From Streptomyces albicerus (GTDB taxonomy: Bacteria; Actinomycetota; Actinomycetes; Streptomycetales; Streptomycetaceae): 33,054 nucleotides of DNA. How positions within the stretch are numbered: position 1 is the stretch's first letter; each line of letters begins with the position of its first letter. The stretch is from contig NZ_VWMY01000026.1 in NCBI RefSeq assembly GCF_008905045.1, forward strand, positions 92,085-125,138, given 5' to 3'. Position numbers and translations under genes: made by a program. Of the stretch, positions 1 through 7,604 are shown piece by piece. Under the pieces are notes generated by a model. It made no database searches and had not been told where the DNA came from. It worked only from the letters and a program-made list of their open reading frames with translations.

Positions 1-1338
1 TCGACCAGCAGAAAAGTCCGCCGCACAACCAGCACGGGCCTGGCTCTCGTCCTGCCCCTGGCGGCGCTGGCCGCCTGTGGCGGGGGTGGCGGCACCGATA
101 CCTCCGCAGAGGCGGGCAGCGGCAAGGGCACCATCAGCGTCTGGGCCCACCAGGGCCAGAAGAGCGAGGACACCGCCATCCAGAACGCGGTGAAGTCCTT
201 CAACTCCTCGCAGAAGGACATCAAGGTCGAGCTGAAGCTGATCCCCGGCAACGACTACACCAAGACCATCACGACGACGGACGCCTCCAAGCTGCCGGAC
301 GTGATGGAGTTCGACGGTCCGACCATGGCGAACTTCGTCTTCAACCAGAAGCTCGCCCCGATCGACGACTACGTCTCCGCCAAGACCCTGAGCAACGCCA
401 CCGACGCCGTCAAGGCGCAGGGCGAGATCGACGGCAAGCACTACGGTCTGGGCCAGTACGACTCGGGCCTGGGCATCTACGGCAACAAGAAGCTGCTGGA
501 CGCGGCCGGCGTGAAGTACCCGACGAGCGTGGACGACGCCTGGACGGCGGACGAGTTCACCGCCGCGCTCAAGGCGCTGAAGGGCAAGGACTCCGACGGC
601 AAGGTCCTCGACGTTCAGGAGAACAGCGGGCTCGCCACCGAGTGGGGCACCTACGGCTTCTCCCCGATCGTCTGGTCGGCCGGCGGTTCGCTCCTCAAGG
701 ACGGCAAGGCGGAGGGCGCCCTCGACTCGCCGGAAACGGTGTCGGCCCTGAAGACCCTCCAGTCCTGGAAGTCCGACGTCGACCCCAACACCGACGGCAA
801 CGCCTTCGCCAAGGGCCGCGCGGCGCTCAGCTGGGTCGGCCACTGGATGTACCCCACGTACAGCGAAGCGCTCGGTGACGACCTCGTCGTCCTGCCGCTG
901 CCCGACTTCGGCAACGGGCCCAAGACCGGCCAGGGCTCCTGGGCCTGGGGCATCGGCGCCGACTCCAAGAACGCCAAGGCCGCCGGCACGTTCCTGGACA
1001 CCCTCCTGAACGACGAGAACGTCGGCGCGATGACGACGGCCAACGGCGCCCCGCCGGCGACCAAGTCCGCGCTCGCCGCGAGCGAGCTCTACAAGCAGGG
1101 CGGCCCGCTGCAGCTGTTCGCCGACCAGCTTGCCAAGCCCTGCGGCGACACCGACATCTCCAAGTCCTGCGTCGCCGTGACCCGGCCGCTGACCGCCGGA
1201 TACCCCACCGTCACCGCCAAGTTCGCCGAGGCCCTCAACTCGATCTACGGCGGCACCGACCCGAAGGACGCCCTGTCCAAGGCCGCCAAGGCCATCGACC
1301 AGGACTTCTCCGACAACGCCGGCTACGAGATCCCGTAG
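1..1338 (+). CDS. Carbohydrate ABC transporter substrate-binding lipoprotein (5' end outside window)
   Basis: The reading frame is open from the first base, so the start codon lies just outside the window. The first visible residues are a basic stretch (RKVRR), then a hydrophobic core ending in a lipobox (LAAC, with Cys near visible residue 26) and a Gly-rich linker, as in a lipoprotein exported and anchored outside the membrane. The mature part looks like a family 1 extracellular solute-binding protein: an early VWAHQGQ strand, the LPDVMEFDG region, a GLGQYDSGLGIYGNKKLL segment and a W-rich C-terminal half. It would capture a sugar or oligosaccharide and deliver it to the two permeases that follow 61 and 1066 bp downstream. 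The sugar cannot be told from sequence. No ATPase gene is present; streptomycete importers of this type often share one (MsiK), which is an inference here. Confidence 0.93.
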   Translation, partial: STSRKVRRTTSTGLALVLPLAALAACGGGGGTDTSAEAGSGKGTISVWAHQGQKSEDTAIQNAVKSFNSSQKDIKVELKLIPGNDYTKTITTTDASKLPDVMEFDGPTMANFVFNQKLAPIDDYVSAKTLSNATDAVKAQGEIDGKHYGLGQYDSGLGIYGNKKLLDAAGVKYPTSVDDAWTADEFTAALKALKGKDSDGKVLDVQENSGLATEWGTYGFSPIVWSAGGSLLKDGKAEGALDSPETVSALKTLQSWKSDVDPNTDGNAFAKGRAALSWVGHWMYPTYSEALGDDLVVLPLPDFGNGPKTGQGSWAWGIGADSKNAKAAGTFLDTLLNDENVGAMTTANGAPPATKSALAASELYKQGGPLQLFADQLAKPCGDTDISKSCVAVTRPLTAGYPTVTAKFAEALNSIYGGTDPKDALSKAAKAIDQDFSDNAGYEIP

Positions 1339-1381
1339 GACTCATCGGCCGGGGCGGGCCGCGCACGTCGCGCCCGCCCCG

Positions 1382-1477
1382 CCGGGAACAGGACCCCCCG
1401 TGAAATCCGTCGAACCCGCGCACGCCGCGCCCCATTCCCGGGAGCAGGCCCCACCCGTGACCTCCGTCGAACCCGCG
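1382..1477 (+). repeat. Imperfect tandem duplication of a ribosome-binding site plus start codon
   Basis: Two copies of about 40 bp, 57 bp apart, each carry a GGGA(A/G)CAGG purine stretch, a C-run, a GTG and then TCCGTCGAACCCGCGC. The copies begin near 1382 and 1437 and place GTG codons at 1400 and 1457 in the same frame. As a result the permease N terminus repeats the short motif SVEPA(H/R). Both GTGs are plausible starts. Confidence 0.75.
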
Positions 1478-2398
1478 CGTCCGGCGCGCTCTGTGCGCAA
1501 GAACCGCGACTGGTTGCACGGACTGCTCATGTCCGCCCCCTCCGTAGTCGGGCTCATCGCCTTCGTCGGTATCCCGTTCGGCTACGCCGTCGTCCTCTCC
1601 TTCTACAACGTCCGCCTCGGCTCCCCGCTGGAACCGACCTGGTTCGGAATCGAGCACTACCGGCGGCTGTTCACCGACCCCGATCTGTCCGGCCCGTTCC
1701 TGCGGGCCCTGCTCAACAACCTGACCTTCGCCGTGGTCGTCGTGCCCGCGCAGACCGGTCTGGCGCTCGGCCTGGCGATCCTGCTCAACCGCAAGCTCAA
1801 GGCGATCGGCCTGTTCCGGTCACTGTTCTTCATGCCGGTCGTCTTCCCGATGGCGCTGGTCGCCGTGATCTGGCGGCTCATCCTCGCCCGCAGCGACCAG
1901 GGCATGCTCAACTCCGCGCTGGACGCGGTGACTTTCGGCAACTGGGGCGCCTTCGACTGGCTCGGCGACTCCGCCACCGCGATGATCTCGATCATCATCC
2001 TCTCCATCTGGCAGGGCGTCGGCTTCCAGATGGTCATCCTGCTCGCCGGACTCCAGAGCATCCCGAGCGAGCTCTACGAGGCCGCCGAGCTCGACCGTGC
2101 CTCCCGCTGGCAGCAGTTCCGCCACGTCACCCTGCCCGGCATCCGCGGCACCCTCGTCTTCGTCGCCCTGCTCACCTCGGTGTTCGCCTTCCGGGTCTTC
2201 GACCAGATCTACGTCCTGGTCCAGGGCGGTGGCCTCAACGAGGACGCCGCGCGCACCGTGATGTACCAGGCGGTCACCACCGCCTTCGACCAGAACAACA
2301 TCGGCCAGGCGTCCGCGATCACCGTCGTCTTCTTCCTGATCGTCCTCGTCCTGACCCTCATCCAGCGCCGCGTCGTCCGGCCCGACAACGAGGACTGA
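1400..2398 (+). CDS. Carbohydrate ABC transporter permease, MalF/UgpA type
   Basis: This 332-residue inner-membrane permease has about six hydrophobic segments beginning near residue 43 (LLMSAPSVVGLIAFVGIPFG). The EAA loop that contacts the ATPase is clear near residue 225 (EAAELDRASRWQQFRHVTLPG region, Glu-Ala-Ala with Gly and Pro downstream). It should form one half of the membrane channel for the upstream lipoprotein. GTG at 1400 is preceded by GGGAACAGGA; a second GTG at 1457 has an equally good site and would give a protein 19 residues shorter with a more typical N-terminal length. The stop is 6 bp before the next permease start, so the two are probably cotranscribed and translationally linked. 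Confidence 0.93.
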   Translation: MKSVEPAHAAPHSREQAPPVTSVEPARPARSVRKNRDWLHGLLMSAPSVVGLIAFVGIPFGYAVVLSFYNVRLGSPLEPTWFGIEHYRRLFTDPDLSGPFLRALLNNLTFAVVVVPAQTGLALGLAILLNRKLKAIGLFRSLFFMPVVFPMALVAVIWRLILARSDQGMLNSALDAVTFGNWGAFDWLGDSATAMISIIILSIWQGVGFQMVILLAGLQSIPSELYEAAELDRASRWQQFRHVTLPGIRGTLVFVALLTSVFAFRVFDQIYVLVQGGGLNEDAARTVMYQAVTTAFDQNNIGQASAITVVFFLIVLVLTLIQRRVVRPDNED

Positions 2399-2404
2399 GC
2401 ATCC

Positions 2405-3259
2405 ATGAGCATGAACCCGGGCCTCACCCGCACGCCCCTGCGCCGCGTCCTCGACTACGCCGTCCTGTCCGTGCTGGCGTTCATCTTCGCGCTGCCGGTC
2501 ATCTACCTGTTCATCGGCAGCCTCAAGCCGTCCGACGAAGTCCTGAACGGTCTGTCCGGCTTCCTGCCCACCAACCTGTCGTTCGACAACTACACAGCCG
2601 TCCTCGACAGCCTCAACTCCGACAGCACCGGCTACTTCTGGCGCTTCATGGGCATCTCGCTGCTGCTGGCCTTCGTGGTCGTGACAGGCGGTCTCATCGT
2701 CAACTCCATGGCCGCGTACGGGCTGTCACGGCTGAAGTGGCGCGGGCAGAACGCCGTCTTCACCCTCGTCCTGCTGCTGATGCTGATCCCGTTCGAATCG
2801 GTGGCGGTCCCGCTCTTCTACATGTTCAACGACCAGCGCAACACGCTCCCCATCCTGGCGCTCCCGTTCATCGCCAACGCCTTCTCCGTCTACCAGTTCG
2901 CCACCTTCTTCCGCACGATCCCGCCGAGCATCGAGGAAGCCGCCCGTATCGACGGCGCGGGCCCCTGGCGCACCTTCTTCGCGATCATCGTCCCGATGTC
3001 GAAGCCGGCCTTCGCCTCCGTGGCGATCCTGACCTTCCTTATGCAGTGGGGCTCGTTCCTGTGGCCGGTCCTGATGGTCTCCGACCCGTCGGTACGCCCG
3101 CTACCGCTGGAGATGAGCGTCTTCCAGGAACAACTGCCCCCGGACTGGGGTCAGATCCTCGCCTTCGGCGTGCTCCTGGTGCTGCCCGTGCTGATCGTCT
3201 TCCTCTTCTTCCAGCGGTGGTTCGTGCAGGGCGTCGCCAGCTCGGCCGTCAAGGGCTGA
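2405..3259 (+). CDS. Carbohydrate ABC transporter permease, MalG/UgpE type
   Basis: This 284-residue membrane protein is the second permease of the importer. It has six predicted membrane spans, the first near residues 14-37, and the short N terminus typical of MalG-type partners. The EAA loop is visible near residue 178 (EAARIDGAGPWRTFF). It would pair with the 1400-2398 product to form the channel. The ATG at 2405 follows the previous stop by 6 bp. It is the last gene of this operon; the next gene lies on the opposite strand and ends 10 bp away. Confidence 0.94.
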   Translation: MSMNPGLTRTPLRRVLDYAVLSVLAFIFALPVIYLFIGSLKPSDEVLNGLSGFLPTNLSFDNYTAVLDSLNSDSTGYFWRFMGISLLLAFVVVTGGLIVNSMAAYGLSRLKWRGQNAVFTLVLLLMLIPFESVAVPLFYMFNDQRNTLPILALPFIANAFSVYQFATFFRTIPPSIEEAARIDGAGPWRTFFAIIVPMSKPAFASVAILTFLMQWGSFLWPVLMVSDPSVRPLPLEMSVFQEQLPPDWGQILAFGVLLVLPVLIVFLFFQRWFVQGVASSAVKG

Positions 3260-3268
3260 GCTTGTTCT

Positions 3269-3667
3269 TCATCTTCCGCCCGCGTCGTAGGGCGGGGACG
3301 GAAGGTTCCAGACGGCGTCAGACCGACTGACGATCTTTCGAAGTTCGCGGGCGCTTCGTGGCGACATAACCTGCATCACGGTGTCGAGGAGGGCTCGGGC
3401 TTCGAGAGGGTTGCCGCAGCAGTACCAGTGCACGTTGTCCCACTCGTAGTCGTGCCACAGATCACGCTCGGGCTGGTGGACGTAGTCCTTCCACAGGCCC
3501 ACAGCCGCGCTGACGTCGCCTGGCTGCAGATAGTTGCGCGTGTGCTCGAGACGGATGATCTCGGACAGTGCATGCGAAGACAGGCCGTCGATGACTGGCC
3601 TTGCACCTGTTGTCCGGTGGCTGCCGGAGGCGCCGGCACGGATCTGTCCTGGCCGTCTACGCGGCAT
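3269..3667 (-). CDS. Hypothetical protein of unknown function (132 aa)
   Basis: No known domain was recognised. The frame looks genuinely coding: its amino-acid composition is that of a soluble globular protein after residue 30, with an aromatic and acidic core (LWKDYVHQPERDLWHDYEWD), a Cys-Cys pair (WYCCGNP) and a basic helical end (SARELRKIVSRSD). ATG at 3667 follows GAAAGG at 4-5 bp spacing on the minus strand. The first ~28 residues are basic and low in complexity and may be a wrong extension, although no other in-frame ATG or GTG is obvious. It sits alone between the ABC operon and an insertion sequence remnant, so it may be an accessory gene. I remember similar anonymous proteins from streptomycetes but cannot confirm it. 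Confidence 0.6.
   Translation of the reverse strand: MPRRRPGQIRAGASGSHRTTGARPVIDGLSSHALSEIIRLEHTRNYLQPGDVSAAVGLWKDYVHQPERDLWHDYEWDNVHWYCCGNPLEARALLDTVMQVMSPRSARELRKIVSRSDAVWNLPSPPYDAGGR
3276..3295 (+). terminator. Weak hairpin after the ABC operon
   Basis: CCGCCC at 3276-3281 can pair with GGGCGG at 3290-3295 across an 8-base loop. It lies 17 bp beyond the permease stop and also overlaps the 3' end of the opposite-strand gene. No U-run follows, which is usual in streptomycetes. Weak support. Confidence 0.3.
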
Positions 3668-3796
3668 GGACCTTTCGGTTCGTCGTCATGCGGTACATGG
3701 TGCCACGGTCTCGAATGGCGTCTCGAACGGATTCGCTCGCAAGGGGATTCGCCGGACGCGGGGGCGGCCTTCGTCTGATCATGTGCTCCGACCAAG

Positions 3797-4726
3797 GTGC
3801 ACGTGACCACGACGAAGGCCGTGAGGGTGAGTCTGCTGCCCGATGCTGTCCGGCGGGAAGCGTTCGCAGAAGCGTCACGCTTCCGGGGCGAGTTCTACGA
3901 GTGTCTGACCGCTCGGCGGGATGAGTTGTTCGAGCTCACCGACGCGCTGCTGTGTGTTGACGGGCCGGTCACCTCGCCGGTGGAGTTGACGCTGGTGCCC
4001 GAGCACCGGCGTGGTCACGGCGCTTTGTACGGAGCCCTCAACCGCGGCCGGATCGACATCGATCGGCTGCGGACGGTGCTGGCCGGGCTGTCGCTGCCAC
4101 GTTTCGACGGTGACCGCCTGGTGCTCGCGGTCGACGTGTCACCGTGGCTGCGCTCGGACGCGCCGTGCTCGGCGGACAGGTTGTTCTGCCATGTCTACGG
4201 CCGGGCGAAGTCCGCCTCCCAGTTCATCCCGGGCTGGCCGTACTCCTTCGTCGCCGTCCTGGAGCCCGGCGCCACCTCGTGGACCGGGATTTTGGACGTG
4301 GTCCGGCTCGGACCCGAGGACGATGCGACCGCGGTCACCGCCGCCCAGCTCCGTGCTGCGGTGGAGCGGCCTATCGCGGCCGGCCAGTGGGCGCCTGGGG
4401 ACCGGGACATCACGATCGTCATGGACGCCGGTTATGACGTCACCCGTCTGGCCTGGGTATTGCGCGATCTCCCGGCCGAGCTGGTCGGCCGGATCCGCGG
4501 CGACCGGGTGATGCGGCTGCCGAAGCCGCCCCGCGTCTACAACCCCAGGGCGGACATCCCCCGAGCACGGGCCGGAGTTCCGCTTCAACAAACCCGAGAC
4601 CTGGCCCGAACCGGCGATCACCACGGCCACCGACACCGCCAACTACGGCAAGGCCGAAGCTCAGGCGTGGGACCGGGTCCACCCGCGGCTGACCCACCGC
4701 TCGGCCTGGCTGGAGCACGACGGTGG
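3797..4726 (+). pseudogene. Transposase remnant, copy 1 (DDE-type, same family as the copy at 7605)
   Basis: From GTG 3797 the frame encodes a transposase N-terminal and catalytic region closely matching the copy at 7605 (shared stretches include LVPEHRRGHGA, VDVSPWLRSDAPCSADRLFC and DAGYDVTRLAWVLRDLP). Likely catalytic Asp residues are in VDVSPW and DAGYD. Near 4548 and 4563 two single-base losses move the frame; the homologous sequence (EFRFNKPETWPEPAITT...) continues in another frame to about 4726. There similarity to the other copy stops and the end of the reductase gene on the opposite strand begins. The last third, including the expected catalytic Glu region, is missing. This copy cannot make an active transposase. 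Confidence 0.88.
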
Positions 4727-4733
4727 GGCAACG

Positions 4734-5339
4734 TCACGCAGGGACGCCGAGTGGCGGGTGCTCGAGCACGCGGGGCTTGTACTCGACCAGCTGGATGCGG
4801 CCGTCGAAGGTGCGGTGCTCGATCATTTCGAGGGCAACGTCCGGATAGCCGTCGTAGATGCGTTCTTCGCCCGTGGCCCCGGTGATCACCGGGAACATGA
4901 CGACCCGGAAGCGGTCGACGAGTCCTGCTCGGAGCAGGGACCGGCACAGGCTGAGGCTGCCGATCGTGCTGAGGAGCCCCGAGCCACTCGATTTCATGGC
5001 GCGGACCGTCTCGACGGCGTCGTCGCGGACGAGCGTGGAGTTGGCCCACGTCAGGGGTTCCTTGAGTGAGGAGGAGAACACCACCTTGGAGGCTTGCGTG
5101 AGCTCGTCGACGGACGCCTCTTCTTCGGGCCTGAACTCGTCTTGGCCCTTGGGGACGTCGCCTGCGGCGAAGCCCGACATCAGGCGGTAGGTGTTCGCTC
5201 CCATCAGGTAGGTGGCCTCGGGCTGCTTGCCGAGCCATGCGAGGTACTCCGGGCCCTCGAGGCCCCAGAACCCGGGCCATCCCTCTCCCGATGCGTGGCC
5301 GTCGAGGGAGGTGATGAAGTCGACGAGAAGCTCTGACAT
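4734..5339 (-). CDS. Dihydrofolate reductase-like / RibD C-terminal domain protein
   Basis: This 201-residue soluble protein has the layout of the RibD C-terminal/DHFR-like fold seen in many actinobacterial reductases. It opens with a beta strand (ELLVDFITSLDGHASG), followed by a Tyr/Leu-Met-Gly-x-Asn-Thr-Tyr segment (YLMGANTYRLM), a KVVFSSSL strand and a terminal VVMFPVITG strand with Pro. Members of this family use NADPH; the substrate of these stand-alone versions is mostly unknown. ATG 5339 follows AAAGGA at suitable spacing. The stop at 4734 is only about 8 bp from where the transposase copy breaks off, so the last few residues may have been rewritten by the insertion. The gene is intact and lies between two transposase remnants. 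Confidence 0.85.
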   Translation of the reverse strand: MSELLVDFITSLDGHASGEGWPGFWGLEGPEYLAWLGKQPEATYLMGANTYRLMSGFAAGDVPKGQDEFRPEEEASVDELTQASKVVFSSSLKEPLTWANSTLVRDDAVETVRAMKSSGSGLLSTIGSLSLCRSLLRAGLVDRFRVVMFPVITGATGEERIYDGYPDVALEMIEHRTFDGRIQLVEYKPRVLEHPPLGVPA

Positions 5340-5494
5340 GGCGGTGTCCTTTCCTAGGTGTCATGAGCTTGGACCGGCCGGGAGCCACAAACTCATCGGC
5401 CGCGCGGTGGAGTAACGAGAAAACCCATGACGCTGCAGCCGATCAGGTCGGCGGAGTGGCACTGCTTCGGAGGGCCCGGAGGGCCGGTTCAAAG

Positions 5495-6055
5495 ATGGGT
5501 TCTGACGAGGAGCGAGGACCGCGCAGCCGGGTGACGGCAGGCCGCATGGGGGCGTGGCGAGGCCACACCCCGGTCGTGAAGGTCACCGCCGCGGGCACGA
5601 AACGTGTCTCGATGGCGGCGCTGATCTGCATCAAGGCCGGCCGTCGTCCACGGCTGATCTACCGCATCCACCTGGACCGCGGCCCCGCCAAGGGACGGCG
5701 CAAGGGCTTCACCGAGACCGACTGCGCCCGCCTGATGGATGCCGCACACCAGCAGCTCGGCGGCCCCGTCGTCCTGGTGTGGGACAACCTGAACACGCAT
5801 GTCAGCCGCACCATGCACGAGCTGATCGCCGCCCGATTACGGCTGACCGTCTACCAACTGCCTCCGTACGCTCCCGAGCTCAACCCCGTCGAGGGTGTGT
5901 GGTCGCACCTGGAGAGGTCACTGGCCAACCTCACAAAACACAGCCTCGGCCAGCTCACCGCATTGGTGAAGACGCGGCTGAAACGGATGCAGTACCGCCC
6001 CCGCCTCATCGAAGGTCTCATCTCCAAGACCGGTCTCGACCTCCAACCGCCGTAA
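5495..6055 (+). pseudogene. 5'-truncated IS630-type transposase
   Basis: The C-terminal half of an IS630-family transposase is readable in one frame. A DEE near 5504 may correspond to the first catalytic acid, followed by RGHTPVVKVTAAGTKRVS. The typical second acid lies in VLVWDNLNTH and the third in PPYAPELNPVEGVWSHLER, then the usual basic tail to the stop at 6055. The N-terminal helix-turn-helix domains are absent, and the sequence before about 5490 has no resemblance to them, so the element lost its left part. A TTA codon occurs in the ARLRLTVYQ segment. No target-site duplication could be assigned. Confidence 0.85.
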
Positions 6056-6108
6056 CGTCAGCAGTTAAAGATCTCTAGTCCAGGGTTCTCAGAATGGGGT
6101 GGTCATCA

Positions 6109-7101
6109 ATGACCGTGGAGTCGATACCGGTAAAGGCCGCGCCGAAGTCGCTGGTATGGCAAGGCGACAAACTGGTCTCCGGATGCGGTCGGCGCTGGGG
6201 CCGCGACGGGGTGGAGCGGAAAGCGGCCTTCGCGTGGAGCTTTCCGTTCGACGCCGGGATCACCTCGGTCTCAGCGCCGTACTCCGCCCTGTACCAGGAA
6301 CGCGGCACCGAGGGGGTGTTGCTCGAACGCGAACGGGTCGTGCGAGAGCTGGACCGCAGCGACTACCAGGCGGATAACTACGACTACCCGCTCGCCCTGG
6401 GCTCATTGGGTGACGGGCGCGAGGTCGTCGTGCACTGCCCCGACGAGTACAACGTGCTCCAGATCGAGGACGCGGCGAGCGGCGAGCGGCTGACCGCCGG
6501 CAGGCGTGATCCGCAGGACGTCTTCCACTCCAGGCTCAGTCTGAGCCCGGACGGCCGGTACCTGCTCGCGGTCGGATGGTTGTGGCATCCCTTCGGGACC
6601 GCCATGGTCTACGACACGGCACTCGCGCTGACCGACCCCGCCACTCTGGACGGCGAGGGTCTGCTGCCGGGACCGGCGGTCATGAACGGCGAAGTGACAG
6701 CGGGCTGCTGGCTCGACGTCGATCGGCTGGTGCTGGCGACGACGGGGACGGGGACGGAATCGTGGGGCAACAAAGAAGAACCCGCTCTTCCGCCACGCCA
6801 CCTCGGTGTGTGGTCGATGTCCGAGGGACGGTGGCTACACCGCACCCCGATCGCCGATGCCGAGCCGGGTGTCCTGCTCCTGCCCCGCGGCGATCAGGTG
6901 ATCTCTCTCCTCGGCCACCCGCGACTGCTCGACACGGCCACCGGGCGCCTCGTTGCGGAATGGCCCGAGGTCGGCGTACCCGTCAAGACCACATGCTTCG
7001 GCGTCAGCCACGTCCCCTCTCCCGTGGCCGCCCTCCACCCCGACGGCACCCGGCTGGCCGTCGCGCAGGCAGAAAGCATCGCCCTCATCACGCTCCCGTG
7101 A
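6109..7101 (+). CDS. Beta-propeller (WD40/YVTN-like) protein of unknown function
   Basis: This 330-residue protein looks soluble and is built of repeated beta-rich blocks: strand-turn motifs such as KSLVWQGDKLVSG, SLSPDGRYLLAVGW, GVWSMSEGRW and AALHPDGTRLAVAQ. 'Sxx/HPDGxxLAV' is the usual inner strand of WD40- or YVTN-type propellers, which generally act as scaffolds. No enzyme motif, signal peptide or membrane segment is visible. ATG 6109 is chosen because it follows GGGGTGG; an upstream GTG at 6094 would add five residues. It sits between an IS630 remnant and a broken acetyltransferase, with no clear partner gene, so its role is unknown. It may have arrived with the mobile material. Confidence 0.75.
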   Translation: MTVESIPVKAAPKSLVWQGDKLVSGCGRRWGRDGVERKAAFAWSFPFDAGITSVSAPYSALYQERGTEGVLLERERVVRELDRSDYQADNYDYPLALGSLGDGREVVVHCPDEYNVLQIEDAASGERLTAGRRDPQDVFHSRLSLSPDGRYLLAVGWLWHPFGTAMVYDTALALTDPATLDGEGLLPGPAVMNGEVTAGCWLDVDRLVLATTGTGTESWGNKEEPALPPRHLGVWSMSEGRWLHRTPIADAEPGVLLLPRGDQVISLLGHPRLLDTATGRLVAEWPEVGVPVKTTCFGVSHVPSPVAALHPDGTRLAVAQAESIALITLP

Positions 7102-7232
7102 TCCAGCTCGCTGCACGAAGCGTGTCGTGCGCACCGAATCCCGGATGCGCCCACCCGCTGCGCAATCTCAGCGGAGCCTGTTGTCCAGCCGCCGCGACCG
7201 GCGAATGCGCAGGTCACGAGATCCATTGCTGA

Positions 7233-7451
7233 CACAAGCGCGGATTTGCCAATCAACTGTTAACGAACTCCCGCTACAGCAGCGCCGTCTGCACCGCGGT
7301 GCTGCATGCCTTCGCCCGTGCCGGTGGCCACCGCGCCATCGTCCACTCGCGAGGCGACACCGCCTATCCCGCCCCCAAGCGGCTCTATGAGTCCATGGGC
7401 TTCACCACATACACCCGGACTCACGCCTTCGTCAGAGGGCAACGGACGTGA
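7233..7451 (+). pseudogene. C-terminal remnant of a GNAT acetyltransferase
   Basis: One frame, open from 7233 to the TGA at 7449-7451, reads NSRYSSAVCTAVLHAFARAGG, then HRAIVHSRGDTAYPAPKRLY and ESMGFTTYTRTHAFVRG. This is the end of a GNAT domain: the helix after the acetyl-CoA loop, a beta strand, and the characteristic Pro-x-x-x-Leu-Tyr-Glu-Ser-x-Gly-Phe. The front two thirds, including the acetyl-CoA pyrophosphate loop, are missing, and no start codon with a ribosome-binding site is visible. Recognisable coding begins near 7257. It is probably a gene broken by the neighbouring insertions. Confidence 0.72.
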
Positions 7452-7556
7452 GGGGCCTGATCAGAACCGGCGCTGGTCAATTTGAGCGGCAACCGTTCCC
7501 CTTCGCCACGAACGGATTGCTGTCTCACATGACGGTGCCCTTGAAGCGCAAAGTAG

Positions 7557-7596
7557 GCAAGGTCAGGTGAGACGGAAGCAAGGTCCCGTGAGACGG
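7557..7596 (+). repeat. Two direct repeats of 19 bp before transposase copy 2
   Basis: GCAAGGTCAGGTGAGACGG (7557-7575) is repeated as GCAAGGTCCCGTGAGACGG (7578-7596), a 21-bp period with two mismatches. It ends 8 bp before the transposase start and could be a transposase-binding or promoter region of the element. The corresponding flank of copy 1 does not show it. Confidence 0.6.
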
Positions 7597-7604
7597 GACA
7601 GCAC

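Larger units (their letters stand above)
7102..7604. other. Gap with a gene remnant and a repeat-rich insertion-sequence flank
   Basis: No intact gene is present here. 7102-7232 shows nothing recognisable. 7233-7451 holds the end of a lost acetyltransferase gene (listed separately). 7452-7604 leads into the second transposase copy and carries the direct repeat at 7557-7596. A GTCTCAC at 7522-7528 is the reverse complement of the GTGAGAC inside that repeat, which suggests an insertion-sequence end, but no boundary could be fixed. Confidence 0.6.

Noticed and set aside
3428..3924. Plus-strand frames across the 132-codon orphan gene and the start of transposase copy 1
   Set aside because: They are Cys/Arg-rich, lack ribosome-binding sites and contradict the better minus-strand frame and the transposase frame.
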